Position numbers and translations under genes: made by a program
Source: Antedon mediterranea
Taxonomy: Eukaryota; Echinodermata; Crinoidea; Comatulida; Antedonidae
Reading direction: 5' to 3'
NCBI RefSeq assembly: GCF_964355755.1
Contig: NC_092676.1
Span: forward strand, 26,146,288 to 26,210,287
Length of the DNA stretch: 64,000 nt
In this document: positions 1 to 20,100 of the stretch, piece after piece
Layout: each line of letters begins with the position of its first letter
Position numbering within the stretch: the first letter of the stretch is position 1
The notes under the pieces: generated by a model
What the model saw: the letters and a program-made list of their open reading frames with translations, nothing else
The model's database searches: none
What the model was told of the DNA's origin: nothing

Positions 1-5441
<5,441 letters not shown>

Positions 5442-6357
5442 GATGGCTGGTTTAGAGAAATTAAAAGAACATTTCTTAAAATCTTTTTTTTGGTAAACAG
5501 AGGATCTGGATGGATAATAGAGGGTGTGGATGGCAAAAGTCTTGGACTCCGAAGCTTTGGATAAAATAAGTTAGTTTAGGCAGACAACATTAAAATAAAT
5601 TCTTGACTTTAAGACACTTAAATTTGGTGGTACATACAATATTATAAAAAGACTTTAAATGATAAAAAAAATCTGAAATTCTTTCAAAAAAAAAAAATCT
5701 AATTTACTTTAAAATTTTGATTTAAAATTCAAGAATAAATTTACTATAAAACTATTTTATTCGATTGAATTTTACATTCACATCAGTAAACTAATAAAGG
5801 AGAACCGTGTTGGTAACAGCTGACAAATGACAAGGTACATTTACCACAGTGACAAACACAATACAACAAAGTTACTGTAGTGTACTATAAGCTAGGCTTA
5901 AACTAGAAGAGAGAAAAAAGAAAGAATCAATCAAAGTAATACTTTCAGAATTGAAATTATTTATATTTAAGATAACTCTAGTTAGTCTAGGCCTAGGCCT
6001 ACATACAAAATACAAGTAACCTGTAAATGGATAAATCTACAGAGATGATGAGGCTAACCTATCATTCATACTAAGGTGAAGTCTGGTCTAGGTGTTAGGC
6101 CTACTTGCTAGGCCTAGACTAAATTATAAAAGGTAGTCAGAGTGAGTGTGGGGTGGTAGACTAGGCCTACATCACGTAGGCTAGGGTAGGACTACCTAGG
6201 CCTAGGCCTAAAAAAGCATACTTGCTACACCGCTGCAGTGTGGTGGCAAAATAAACATCAACCAGGAAAACATAGAATTAATATAACAGGTAAGAAATGA
6301 CTTATATTTTGAATCAGCATATATAAATGATTAATAATCATTCTAATTTATACTTAC

Positions 6358-6500
6358 TCATTTCTTAATACTATAATAAAATGCAACTAAAGCTGCCCTT
6401 TGTAAACGTACGTTTCTTGGCGACAGATCAGCAGCAAAAAATTCAATTTATAAAAAACGGGTGCGCCCTCTATAATACTTACCTGCTGCTCAGCTCCTCC
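6358..6500 (-). promoter_or_regulatory. Candidate 5' leader/promoter region of the katanin gene
   Basis: Two strong minus-strand donors (GTAAGTAT after AGCAGCAG near 6483, and GTAAGTATAA near 6357) lie upstream of the spliced ATG exon. The segment is GC-richer than its surroundings and contains AGAGGGCGC, also present near the REPS1 start. Consistent with non-coding first exons, but no TSS is visible. Confidence 0.3.
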
Positions 6501-7064
6501 AACTTTTCAACTAACTTTCAATTAGTATTCTAATACTACTATATTCTATTTGCACGCAATCAAATTCACATTTTTGAATCTTTAAAACTCTTGACAGATC
6601 AATGTATATACGTACACAACTTTTACAATTTTAAATATTTATTATTTCTACACTCACAAGTGTTTGAAATTGTGTATAGAACAGAGTATTTTCCCTACTT
6701 GTGACTCAAAATGGCAGTCATATACAAGTTTGATTGAGTCACATCTATAGAATTTACAACAAATTTATTGTACAGAGTGTTTTCCCTACAAATAACTCAA
6801 AACTGACAGTCATATACAAAGTTGATTGAGTTAATACGTCTCTAGTAGAATTTACAACAAATTTGTTGTACAGCGCTTAGCGTGTCTGCCTAGTGATTGA
6901 AAATGGTGGTCATGTACAAGCTGAGTTAAGTTTGTAGAACTTAAAATGAACTTATTTCCGAAATGAACCAAAAATGGCAAAATTGAGTCTGTGAAATTGT
7001 ACCACATATCTAGCCTCAATACCATACAGTAGAGCTATTGATGGGACATCTTCAGGCCTAACGA

Positions 7065-7420
7065 AGTGTCCCCTGAATAGAGATTGGTTGTAGTGTTAAC
7101 AAATATATTTCCAATCATTCGTTTCACAGGAATTCCTATTTATAGGAGTGTCCCCTGAATAGAGATTGGTTGTAGTGTTAACAAATATATTTCCAATCAT
7201 TCGTTTCACAGGAATTCCTATTTATAGGAGTGTCCCCTGAATAGAGATTGGTTGTAGTGTTAACAAATATATTTCCAATCATTCGTTTCACAGGAATTCC
7301 TATTTATAGGAGTGTCCCCTGAATAGCGGTGTCCCCTGAATAGAGATTGGTTGTAGTGTTAACAAATATATTTCCAATCATTCGTTTCACAGGAATTCTT
7401 ATTTATAGGAGTGTCCCCTT
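7065..7420. repeat. 82-bp tandem array
   Basis: Units starting AGTGTCCCCTGAATAG at 7065, 7147, 7229 and 7311 are almost identical over 82 bp. A further unit follows a 17-bp partial duplication, then degenerate GTGTCCCCTTAATAG fragments run to about 7480. Related single fragments occur near 2660-2790, 26505-26600 and 48000-48075. Confidence 0.85.
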
Positions 7421-7791
7421 AATAGCGGTGTCCTCTGAATAGCGGTGTTCCCTTAATAGGGGTGTTCCCTTAATAAGGTACTTCCAAAAGAGGGCTACTG
7501 TAATTACAATATAAGAGTTAATTATTATGCTAAAATTGTTTGTATAATTTTCTATAATTACAACTGTTTAGTAAATCCAGCCAAATCCAGAGTACTTACT
7601 GTTTTGGTTATCATGTATGTCCCCCAACAGACATAGCTAAATGATGACCACAGTTACACAACTCTCAACAAAATAACTATCTTATTATATTTATATCATA
7701 TTTACATAATTTTTAACATAAACATTATTATCAATAATATATGAATAATAACATAACAAAAAATAAGTAAGTATAATTTTAATACAATGTA

Positions 7792-7951
7792 AAGCTCTGT
7801 CTACACTATCAAACTTTATGTGAAAAAAAAAATGTGATGTGCCCATATATGGACATGATGATGTCATATCACTACCATATTTGGTTATATCACTACCATA
7901 TTTGGACATGTCACACTTTTTTTGTCAAACTAGTTTGATAGTGTAGACATA
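7792..7951 (+). mobile_element. Family A MITE, copy 4
   Basis: The CACTACCATATTTGG block is doubled. The right end is altered to GTAGACATAGATT. Confidence 0.9.
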
Positions 7952-8298
7952 GATTCATAGATTTTCCAAGTAGCTATTTTTCAAATCAAAAAGGTTCACA
8001 TAGTATTTTATTTTCTACCATTTTTTTAATATAATTTTTTCATTCAATATTATTAACAAATAAATAATTTTGTTTACTCTGGACATCACCATTACACAAC
8101 ATACATTGTTGACCTATAATATAATTCCATATCTGCCAGACAAATAATTACTCTAAATTTAATATTATTAATGTATTTCCAAAAATATCTAACAACAAAA
8201 TTCATCTTAATTGTGTTATAGGTGATTTAATGGTACATCTGATTCTAAACTATTGTCACACCACTCTCCCTGCAATAAACTTGTTGCTGTATATTCTT

Positions 8299-8407
8299 AA
8301 GCTCTGTCAAACTTTGTGACAAAATATATGACCATATATGGACACAATGACACATCTCTGTCATATTTGGACACATCACATTTTGTTAGATAGGTTAGAT
8401 TGAGCTT
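8299..8407 (+). mobile_element. Family A MITE, copy 5 (degenerate)
   Basis: Only TAAGCTCTGTCAAACTTTG, the ATATATGG core and a worn right end TTGAGCTTA remain. Confidence 0.6.
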
Positions 8408-8438
8408 ATTACTCTTGGTAAATTTGGCAATGTAAGAC

Positions 8439-8702
8439 ATTAAAGATATAATTTATTGTCGAATTTTGTTGTTGAATATGCGATTTTGATGTTCCATAAT
8501 AGTTATTCACTTAGACCAAAAATTGGATTGAAAAAAAAAAATTTACCTCAAAAAACTGTATTTAAAAGCCAAATGGGTTTTTGATGGAATTAAAAATTTT
8601 TTTTTTTTGCAGAAGTGATTAACTTAAAACTCCAAAATGACTTTTCAACATCTTGTTTTATTAATCAATCATGTTTTTGGGGGACACTTTGCATCTTTAA
8701 GT
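8439..8702. mobile_element. TTGTCCCCC-family MITE, copy 2
   Basis: TTAAAGATATAATTTATTGTC at left against GGGGGACACTTTGCATCTTTAA at right, with internal AT stretches. Confidence 0.6.
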
Positions 8703-9040
8703 TGAGCACTTCATTTTACCATTTCAGGACCTGCATCCTCCTCCCCTCCTTTCCAGTGATCTGTAACGGTTCGTATACAAATCAAACTTCCTAAATAAAA
8801 ATACCTCTTTTGGGTGACACAAAATTATAATTCTTCAACCAGGAAATCTTTTAAAATGAGTACATATATAATACCTGATATATAGGCCTACAGGCAAGTA
8901 CAATTCAAACAGTCTCCTTTATACTTACATATTGCTAAATTAAATACATTTACTGATATTAATGAACAAAACACAATGGATACATAAAAGACTAATAAAG
9001 TGGGGAGTATATTGGGAGAAACATACCTGATTAAATCTTT

Positions 9041-9178
9041 AGGGAAATCCCCTCTTTTAAAAGAAAACTTGCCCAATTACAACATTAGGGAAATCCCCTC
9101 TTTTAAAAGAAACTTGCCTGATTACATCATTAGGGAAATCCCCTCTTTTAAAAGAAAACTTGCCTGACTACATCACAT
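9041..9178. repeat. 46-bp tandem repeat, three units
   Basis: AGGGAAATCCCCTCTTTTAA recurs at 9041, 9087 and 9132, followed each time by AAAACTTGCC and a short variable tail. Confidence 0.8.
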
Positions 9179-11009
9179 GGAAGACGATTCATAGTTATTG
9201 TGTACAATATTATAATTACTAAATCATAAGCACATTATATAATAATTATATAACATTACATAAAAATTATATAATTTTTATAGAAGATAAAATATAAATG
9301 ATGAATTAAAGTAAATTGGTTATATAAGTATACATTATATATAACATAAGATGGTGCAAATATGAATTTTTTTCTAATACTAATCGTTGGTTAGTTGGTT
9401 GTGTGTATCATAACAAAATTCACCCATATCTACTCGCCCCTATAACAAAATAAATTGTGCGGGATTGCCTAAAAATACATTCAGTTTTCGAAACAAAACA
9501 CAAAAATAGCACCGATTGAATACAAAATAAAAAGTTGAAAGAGTTAGCAACATACAGGGGGATTCCTCTTATTAAGACACCTTTTGAGAGATCCAAGTTT
9601 ACCAGCTGGGGTCTCCTACAAGACTCACTTTATGGGAACGATAACAGTTGTTTTTAGCCATTTTGATCTATAATTATATGCAAAATATATGCAAACTATA
9701 GGTAAAATGTACGACATGTTTTATTGGGAATCTTAGCATACTTTTTAATTTCATCAAATCAGATAAATGTACCAATAAAACTGAAATACACAATTGCTTT
9801 ATTTCTTAAAATTTGCATTTAATTGCTATTTTTAACTTTACATCCTAATATTATACTGTTCTAATTTTACCATATAATACAATTTAATACAATTCTAATG
9901 GATGGAGAAGATGACATGAAAAGGCAACAAAATAAATTATTCAACATTTAGTATTTGCCTAATAAAGAAATATATATTCTTTATCAGAACTCTTGTCACC
10001 TTTGTTTTGTGCTTAAATCCAAATAAGTAAATACTGTAATAATAATCAGTAAAGATAAATAAATTAAGCACTATTAAGCTTGGTTCCCACTAGAAATAAA
10101 TGCAACGTCACAATGTAAGAAAATACTCTTCTATCATTTTTCGCATTCCCCTCTTACAAGAAGTTGAATCATCACTGCTGCGATGTACGCAAAGCAGAAA
10201 ATACATCTACTTGTGATTGTGACATGTTGTGCACAATTTTGTTACAGCATTTTGCGTTCCTACGTCACATTCTAGTGGGAAGCAAGATTTAGCAAGCATA
10301 CTAGACAAAATTCAGATAGTGGCAGAAGATGTGTTATTTAATAGCAGAGATGAATTCTTACCAGGATTTAAACAGCAGAGACAACTAAACTTTTAGAAAT
10401 CTATTCCCAGGTTTGGAAAACTATTTATGCAAAGATATAGTGCCTTTGATCTTAAGTATTTATCCTCAGAGTGCCTCCAATCATGTTATTGGTGATCCCT
10501 ACAGTAAACTATAGAGTTAAATAGCCTCAGACATGAATATAGTACACAAAGAGATTTGCTATGAGATAGTTTTACAAATAAACTCATGAACTGGATTTCA
10601 GAAGATACAAACACAATACAAACAAACAAAAATATTAGAAAAAATCCTGTTATATTTTAAAATTAAATTACATATGAATGATAGCAATCGCTTGAGGGTG
10701 GAGATGAATTTGGGAGCGGTGTCGAAAATGTATTTATACAAAGAGTAATCGCCATTTTAAACTTTTGCGCTTGTTCTTCTTATGTGGACGGTAAAGTTTA
10801 CAGAAAAAAATTCCTGTTGGCCAGGTCAATGAAAATATGCACATTGGGAAAAAACTGAGGAAAAAATGTAATAAATATCAGCTTCTCTTAAAATTAGAAA
10901 TATGTTACCATATTTAACCATCCCTATCAAATATAGAAATATCTTTTCCATTACACATTATTTGGTGGACAATAAATTGTACAAAATGTACTCAAAGAAA
11001 CATATTTTT

Positions 11010-11187
11010 TCATGAGTTGATTGAGAATGGTTTACATTTGTGGAATTGTACTTCCAGTCCGATGCGGTCTTGTGTTAATTCTTTGAGTTCTTGTTGAAGT
11101 TCGTTGTTTAATCGTGATAGTTTTGTATTCTCTTCTTTTATTTTCCTAATTTTATCTTGAATCCCTTTTCGGCTAAAGCTTTTTAAG
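11010..11187 (-). CDS. REPS1: REPS1 last exon, RalBP1-binding coiled coil
   Basis: Encodes about 59 residues with heptads through [20 protein letters not shown] and ends KPFSINS then TGA at 11010. In the mammalian protein this C-terminal coiled coil binds RalBP1. Confidence 0.92.
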
Positions 11188-14100
11188 CTGGAAAGTATAG
11201 GAAGAAATTAGTAAACAAAATAAACAAAAACATTGAAAATATACTGCATAGATATACAAAATAGACAAAACGAACTATAAAAATGTGTTAATAAAATGTA
11301 GGATACTCAGTAGCAGATGATGATATTTTAAACAGGAGAGTTTAATAAATAGTTTGAATCTTAGATCTTCCCCTAATACTAAATCATCACACTCACATAA
11401 ATGCTCACACTAGTGTGGACACAATTTACATTACATAAAGAATAATATTAAACCTTACTTTTTAACATGAATAGGTAATGGAGCCGATTGATGCCTTGTT
11501 CTATCTTTTGCATAATCTTCCGCTTTCCGTGACAATAAATCTCCTGATGCGTGTCTTTCTTTGTGTTGTGTTGATGTTTGGGCCTATATACAAAATAAAT
11601 TAATAAAAGAATATGATATTACTAAAGGTCTGTCTACACTATCAAACTTTATGCGACAAAAAAATGTGATGTGCCCATATATGGTCATATCACTACCATA
11701 TTTGGGCACATTGCACTTTTTTGATAGTTTGATAATGTAGCTTTATAATAATACTCGTTTTACCATTCCATACCACAAATGGCATAATTAGTTGATACAA
11801 GTATATGTTTCAAGCCCAAACAAAGTGCTCTTTTCACACTAGAGCGTAGCAGAAGTTATGGTAAATTTAGGTCTGTCTACACTTTCAAACTAGTTTGACA
11901 AAAAAAGTGTTATGTTGCCCAAATATGGTAGTGATATGCCCAATGGTAGTGATATGACATCATCATGTCCATATATGGGCACATCACATTTTGTTGTCAC
12001 AAAGTTTAAGTGTAGACAGAGCTTTAGCCTTGCTCAAGACATTTTTTGCCCCTTTTTGCGGAAAAACCAACTCAACTTAAAAATCCCGGCTATAGGCTTT
12101 TATTTATCTCATATTTTACCTTATTTTCTTGCAGAGTGTTGATTTCTGATATTGCGGGCCTTGGTGGAGGTACCGGTGGAAATATAATCTCTTCCGATTT
12201 TTGTTGACGACCCTTCAAAATAAAATTTACAATAAGTTCAACCACTGTCAATGGTACTTGCAAACAAAAAGCTTCCTATTAATTCTTATCTAATAATTTA
12301 ATTGATAATTCTTAAGCTCTGTCTGAATGTGATGTGCCCATATATGTGATAATGTCATATCACTACCATATTTGGGCACATCACACTTTTTTTGTCAAAC
12401 TAGTTTGATAGTGTGGATAGAGTTTAATTCTTCTAATAATTTAATTGATAATTATAATTCTTCTAATAATTTAATTGATAATTGTTATATCTTACCATCA
12501 GCCTATAATCAAGTGACATCGATTTGTTGTATTTATTATATTTTGGCGATTCTGATTTGTTTTCAAATCTACTGAAATCAGCAAAATTCTGAAGTAACTT
12601 TGGTTCCTCCTCCTTCTCATCCTCGTGCTCATCCTCTCCGTCAGCATCATCATCCTCGTCGTCTGATGAGTTACTGGAGTTGAATTCACTCGATGAATAC
12701 AGACTAGAACTATTGCGACTGGAGACAGAATTTTTAGCATTCTGAAGAAACACAAGAAATTATAAATATTTAAGGGAAGTTTATTTGGTCTGTTAATCCG
12801 CATTTGTCAAACAATTTTATTTATTTGTATTGAGCGAAAAATAAATTCTTCTTACAAGATCCTTTATTAATAGTATTTTTGTAATGTTTTATTATTATTA
12901 TTATTTATTTTATATTATTATAATTTTACAATTTTTTTTATTACAATTGTACTGTTGATAGAAACATAGAGAAAATATATATTTCTTCCATGATAGAAAT
13001 TAATAAATATTGAAATGAACTCAGATAGAATCAATTTAACTTTGATAGAGAAAACAGCATATGCTAGTCCTTTGTAATATAGGTTTTAATTATAATATAA
13101 AAATAAACTTACCTCTCTTGGCCTAGGAGGGATTTGAGGAGGGGACATTGGCATGTCTGATGCACTATCCCTACCTGAAGATATAAAACAATGCATTAAT
13201 TTGACCTCTATATAAATATTGTTTCAGTGTATTAAACGCAGTAATTTATAGAGAATAATAATAATGTATAATAATAATACATGTTCCCTCAATCAGATTT
13301 TGGGTCAAGATCTGAGTTCTCTTTTGACAACTCTCTGTTTACCTCTGCTCACAAAGCAAAACACAAACAAATAATGTTCACATCAAACCTGTATTGAAAT
13401 AAAAGTGTTATTACAAAAACATGGAAATCACCAGTATAGCATGATACAAGAAGCAATGAGACAAGAAGACAAAATGTAAACATCTTATACTGTAAACTTG
13501 TACATTTTAAAAACAACCTTCAATTCATATAATAAAACAAAAACCCTTTTGTTTACAAATGTTATTGTTACACAACAAATATTACAATCGCTTTTCATAT
13601 ATCACATTAATATGTATACTCGTAATATTTAAATCCTTACAATATTTTGATAATGAACAAAGCACTGCACCTTTTTTTTTTTGTTACAAAAAGGAAAATG
13701 CATTTTTGCGATATGTATTTAACATTTTTCTTCTACCGAGCGGGTTGCGCCATATTTCGGAAGGAAAATTGCTGAGAACGGAAATATCATTCGCTATCAA
13801 CATTTTTATTCAAATCGCTCAATATCAGATTCCCAGAAGATTCTTTCAAAGCTCATCTTAATTTCTATTCTTAAAACGCATCCTTCAAATTTATCCACAA
13901 TTTATTTTACAAAAGAAGCATTGAGCCCGACATTGAGGGTAGGCGTTAGCTATATATTGGCTAGTTTTCATTGGAAAAGAATACATTCATTTACATACTA
14001 TTAACTTTTAACATAAGGACCGCATTTTACAAAACAACACATATATAGATGTATAGTATTAGAATACAAAATAACTCAAAGAGTGGAATCTTACCATGTC

Positions 14101-17100
14101 TTGGTCTAGCACTATGCCCTACAGTGGCAGACCTTACTAAGCCTGGGTTACGAAACCGGCCATCTGACTTCACTCGTGGGTGGAGTGGAACCGGTGGAGC
14201 TTTAGCAGGAATAGGAGGCATTGGGGGTGGTTTTACATTGGCTTGAATACTAGGATGAGCTGGAATTTTTGGTGGTTTCAATTCTGAAGTGGGAGATTGA
14301 ACACTATTGTTTTGTTTTCCATTCGGCTTAGGCTCGTACTTATAATCAGGCCTAGAGCCATTCTTGTAATCAGGCCTAGAATCATTCTTGTAATCAGGCC
14401 TAGAGTCCTTATTATTATCACTTTCTTGCGTATGTCCTGTGTCTGGGTCTTGAGTATGTCCTGTGCCTGGGTCTTGAGTATGTCCTGTGCCTGGGTCTTG
14501 CATAGATGGTACGCTAGGCTTTTGCTTAACTTCAATGAAAGATGTAACATTAATAGCCTCATTATCTCCTTCAACGTTCGGCGGTTCAAAATCTAGAACG
14601 CCCTCCCAAGATTGTCTATTTTCACTGTGCTTTTGACGAAATCTAGCTCTCTTCAGGAATGCAACTGAGGCTGGTTGTTGACCGTGTTTTGTTCGTATTC
14701 CTGAACTCGAATGTGACCTGTGAAATTGGTTTCAAAGTTTTATTAAGGCAACATAGGCTAAAGCTCTGTCTACACTATCAAACTCTATGTGTCAAAAAAA
14801 ATGCGTTGTGCCCAAATATGGTTAAAAGTGTAGACAGAGCTTAATAAACTATTTTGTAACTAATAATAATCAAATGTATATTGACCTATCCTAGTATTAC
14901 TAATAATTTATAAATTTTACTACAAAATACAAAAAAAAAATTACGGTTTATGTATTATTTACAATATATGATATATACTGTATACGTGTAGTTATCATAT
15001 CATATCATATTAAAGAATGGTACGACATGCATTGTAATATTCTATAATAAAGTACAATGATATTGATTACCGATACTAACTAAAGATACATCTACATACA
15101 TACATTCTAATAGTGGTTACCAACCTATACTTAGAAATGGTCTAGATTTATATTTTTGTACAGTGCTTTTGTCTCTAGAGCTATATAAAAACTATAATAA
15201 TAATTTAAATGAAATAACAATTTGTAACTATCCCAATAGCAAAGGAATTCCTTCCTGTGATAAGCCTGTGTTTAATTATTGTTAATTCTATCTGCGAGAA
15301 ATGTTCTAAAATTAGTAATGAAAAGTTATTTTCTTTTCCTATAATTGAGGCATTATCCCTAGTTTGTTCACCTATGTTATACCGATTAAAAACAGTTAGC
15401 TATAAGTTAATATCTTATAAACCAATTTACTTAATGTCTTGTTCCTTGCTAACAAATAAGCATGAGGTATCAATCCTAAAATAAACCAAAATATTAAGTG
15501 ATAACCTTTACTATTCCAACAAAAAAATATTCTAACTTCTGTAAACCCAACAAAAAATATGTAAAAAAATTACTACTAGATATTATAATAGATAAAATGA
15601 GATATTATTATTAGACAATGTAGCTAACGACATATACGGTAAATGCAAGATCAGTTGTACAACCGAAAAGAGACATTACTCCAAAACTGATGACGATTGG
15701 CTTTACAAAGGCAGTCATTTGCCATGCGACTGATGCACCTTTTAGTTATAAGAAGTCAGAGGAAAGGGGATGGGGCATATCCAGGAGTAAGAGCCAATAG
15801 CTGTATTTACCAACCACTAGACTTGCCCCAATGTATATTGTCTTTTTAATTTTTTTAATTTTTGTCTGAAAATGCTCAAGTAGTATACGTATAAAATGCC
15901 ATATGTGCCAAAATATTTATCTTTTTGCTATTAATACTGAGTCAAATCTCCGTCTGGGACGCAGACTAACCAACCACATATAAGATAATCACCTTATATT
16001 CAGTATTTCAATTATGTAAATTAAATATATAAGTGGTATTCATTTAGATAGGAGAATGCTAAAATACTATAGTGTTTCCCTTTATCCAAGTGTGAATGGT
16101 GACAGACAGACAGCCGCAGTGTTAAAATAGTAAGTCGTGATAAAACATGTTTTTGACGAATTGTTTGATACTATAAAGGTTTGTAAATAAGTCATGTTTG
16201 ACTCATTTTTTAAAATACTATTTTGAAACAGTTAAATTGGATATTTATTGAATATGTTCATCAGTTTTGGAGTGTATATTATCTAGACTGAGCACATCTA
16301 AATATCATTACAAAACAAGATAAAAAATGACAAATGACATTTAACATACCTTTGTAGGCCACGTCTAAGATGGGAAAAACAATTGTTTAAATAATTTAAT
16401 GCAAGCAATAAGTGTTTGGTATAAAATAATAATAAAATATAATAAAATTAAGACAAGAAATATATATAAAATAAAACATAACAACAAAAATGAATATAAA
16501 CAAAAGAGCTACATACAATACAGTACATATGAAATATAGATTTTGTCAATATTATTGTTGATATTTTAAGTAAACATAACATAGTGCTGTAATGTATTAG
16601 ACCATAATTGTGTATTGTGATTGTATTGGGATCATGTCAAAATTAATCTACTGCAGTAACTATACTTTTTCTGCAGTAACGCATGATTTAGTTTATGAGA
16701 CAGTCACTGTAATAAACAGTGTATATGATTACCAAAAAATCTTGCTAAATAATTTCATAAACATTTTACAAGATTAAATCAAAATGTAGTTACTGCAGCA
16801 ACTGCAGCAGAGTGATTTTGACATGGTCCTTAAACGGAAAAAATAATGTTGAATTATAAATATGATTTTTATAATGTAAAGCAATAATAAAACAAAACTA
16901 CTGTATATAAATATAATATTTTAGTGTCATATATAGATTTAAAAAATGGGGTTATGTTAATTTTAGATACAATTGGGTGTACTGTATAATATATTTGTCT
17001 TGTCAAATATATTTTTATTTTAATATCAAAAATAAATATACAATACATAATACATTCTAAATATAAAATAATATATAATATTAAATAAAAAATACAACTG

Positions 17101-20100
17101 AACACAAAACACATGCAAACAATGTAAGGGTAAAAACAAGGTATTACCTAGGCCTGTGACGAGGTATGAGGCCTATTACATTATCACCTGCGAAAAGGTC
17201 AAGAGTAGGTGCCGAGGCTGCAAGGTCAAAGGTTAATAAGGGTCAAAATACAGTGGAAACATCATGCAAATGTGCATTGAAACATTATATTAAATAAATA
17301 AGGTTTAATACATTTCTTATTCTATCATAATTTTAAAAAGTTAACAATTGATCATACTAACTTTTCAAAAACAAATAATGCAAAATACTCTTTTCGAAAA
17401 ATATGTTTTATATACAAAAATTTTGGAGAAAATTATTGACAATCTATACTGTTTACAATCCTTTACAAATTACCCATAATCATTATAAGCATTCAAGAAC
17501 TTAACTCTAAAAAGCAGATTTTAAAAATCAAAAATACTAGGCATATACTTATATTTCATCATAAAAGAAAAAAAGAGAATAATGTGTGACTGTAGATCTA
17601 GACAACTACATTCTTAGTAGAAAGAATCACAACATACAAGTAACATTATTAAACCAATAACATGACCTTATCAACAATGCTTTGACCTGCATGACAAATA
17701 GTAAAACCCTTTATTTACGTACAATACATTTGTAAACTGATTGATTATAGACAGTGACAAGGTGACATGGAGAGAAAATGACAGAGTGGAAAGTATTAAT
17801 TTTTATTTTATTCCATAAACTTTCCACAAAACAAATACAATTTTCACATCATAATGTAAGATAAAAAGTAAAAAATACTGGAAAGGTAAATCTATTTGTA
17901 TAAACAATTTTCTTGATAAAAAGAATCCGATTATTAAATGTAATGTTTTCTCGATTTGAATATTTAGCATGGCAAACTAGCATTTATCAGCATTGTGAGT
18001 ATTGTCTATAAATACAATAAATAATACTGTATATGACCGAGTATAACTACATGTTTCTGTATAATCCCCTTAACTTTCTCCAAATTTCGTATCCATGCCC
18101 CATGGGACTTTACTTGGACCTATACAGTAATTGTTTATAAAATGATCATTTGAAAATGTAGCGCGGCACTTTTTATTTCTGTACTGCAAAGCATGACAAT
18201 ATTTTTAACTGATAGTAGGTTCCTATAGGTCACTAAAAAAACAAAGAAAAATTCATGGTTAAAAATATAATAAAAAACGATCTAAATTACCTTTTCTATC
18301 AACTGGCGGTGGCGGTGCGATCCTTGTTGGTGTGTGAGCCGCAGAGTCTGGCAAGGTAGCTGACCGTTTTTTGGCAGGTATTAAATGTTCCTCATCATCA
18401 GGTGTGCTGACTGACCCAGGGTCTATAGAACAAAGAAATGTAACAAAGATAATCTTAAAGATAAATTTCCTCTAAAAAAAATTTGTTTTAATATGCCAAT
18501 TTTAATGTCACATAATAGTTATTCACTTTGACCAAAAACTGGAGCAAAAAAAAAATTATTTACCTTAAAAAATATAACCTAAAAGCAAAAAATACTTAAA
18601 TTGTCTGGTTTTGGTTAAAATTAAATTTTTCTCTTTTTATAAATGAAATATGTTTTTGTTTGTTTTGTTTTTACAGTGTAAATAACTTTATTAAAACTGC
18701 AAAATGGCCTATTTAAAGTCTCATTTTATCAATCTTCATTTTTCATGTTTTTGGAGGACAATGCATCTTTGATTAAAAATGTTATTTAACAAGAAAATAA
18801 AATCTATAGGCCCTGTTGAACCCACAAATGTGAAAACGCCCACAAATGTGAAAACAACCACAAATGTGAAAACGCATCACCCACAAATGTGAAAACAACC
18901 ACAAATGTGAAAACGCATCACCCACAAATGTGAAAACAACCACAAATGTGAAAACGCATCAACCACAAATGTGAAAACAGCGCCCACAAATGTGAAAACG
19001 ATCATCGCCCACAAATGTGATAACGCCCACAAATGTAAAAACAAGAGAGACTTTTTCGCCCACAAATGTAAAAAAATCAGATCAAATTTAATGCTAGATT
19101 CAGACAAACATTATATCATGAATGTATTGAGTTGTTTGTTCACGATACGTCTGTTAGGGTCGTCGTTAACACGTTGGATTATTATCATTTGCTGCTCGTG
19201 CGCGCGATATTTGCACGTTAACTCGTTTGTTTAATGAACGTAATAGTTCAAGACAATATTTGTTATTTGCTGCGCGCGTGCACGATACTTCAAGGTCAAG
19301 GCCATGTTATATCATTGTTGGTTATTAACTCGTTGGCTTACTGTTATGTACGTATAGTTCCAAGTCGATGCTCGATTCGATGTTTTTGGGCGCGTACACG
19401 ATACTACAAGGTCATATATCATTGCTGCTTGAAGTGCAGTTGGGCTTACTATATTAGTATTATGTACGTATTATAGCTCCAAGTCGATGCTCGGTGTACA
19501 CGATACTACAAGATCAATGCTATACTCGTCGTTCAGTTGTTGCAGTAGTTCCTAATGTTCAATTTTTTTACAAAACTATAACCACAAGATAATAATACAA
19601 GAGCTAGAGCAAGAACAACTAATACAAGAATATTTCTTTATTTTAGAGCGATAAACAAATTGTAACATAGAATAATACCGTAACACCAATATCCAACCAA
19701 ACATAATACACGATACGATAACTACTATTTACATTCGTGGTTTAATCTGATGCTTATTGTTTAATTTGTATATCTATTTTTAGAGGATAATTATAAAGAT
19801 ATACGGAGAATAATATTACCTATTGAATGCATTACAATTTAACTGATTTACTATTAAACGTATATTCGACAATTTTTATGTATAATATAATTATAAGTAA
19901 ATAAGTCAACGTACAAGGTATAACGGTATTGTTAATGAGGAACAAACTGGCTTCATGAATTACCTAACAAAATATTTGAGTTGCAATGCGATTAAATAAT
20001 GTTATCTACTAATAGTAGGCTTACACTTGATTGGAGATGCCTATAACACTGTATGAGCATTAGAAGTCATAACAGTAAGCCAACGAGTTAATAACCACAC

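Larger units (their letters stand above)
5447..11009. other. Intergenic region between katanin start and REPS1 3' end
   Basis: About 5.6 kb with no convincing coding exon. It holds candidate katanin 5' leader exons (donors near 6352-6357 and 6477-6482 on the minus strand), GGCCTAGGCCTA-rich sequence at 5990-6215, an 82-bp tandem array (7065-7420), two copies of the common palindromic MITE, one TTGTCCCCC-type MITE and a 46-bp tandem repeat (9041-9178). The REPS1 3' UTR must begin at 11009 and run leftwards. I could not fix its poly(A) site. Confidence 0.6.

Noticed and set aside
7691-7909. ORF with [17 protein letters not shown]-type peptide (also at 11912, 33258, 37795)
   Set aside because: The same peptide recurs wherever the palindromic MITE occurs. 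It is a translation of the MITE, not a gene family.
14049-14596. Plus-strand ORFs opposite the REPS1 linker exon
   Set aside because: Antisense shadows of a repetitive coding exon.
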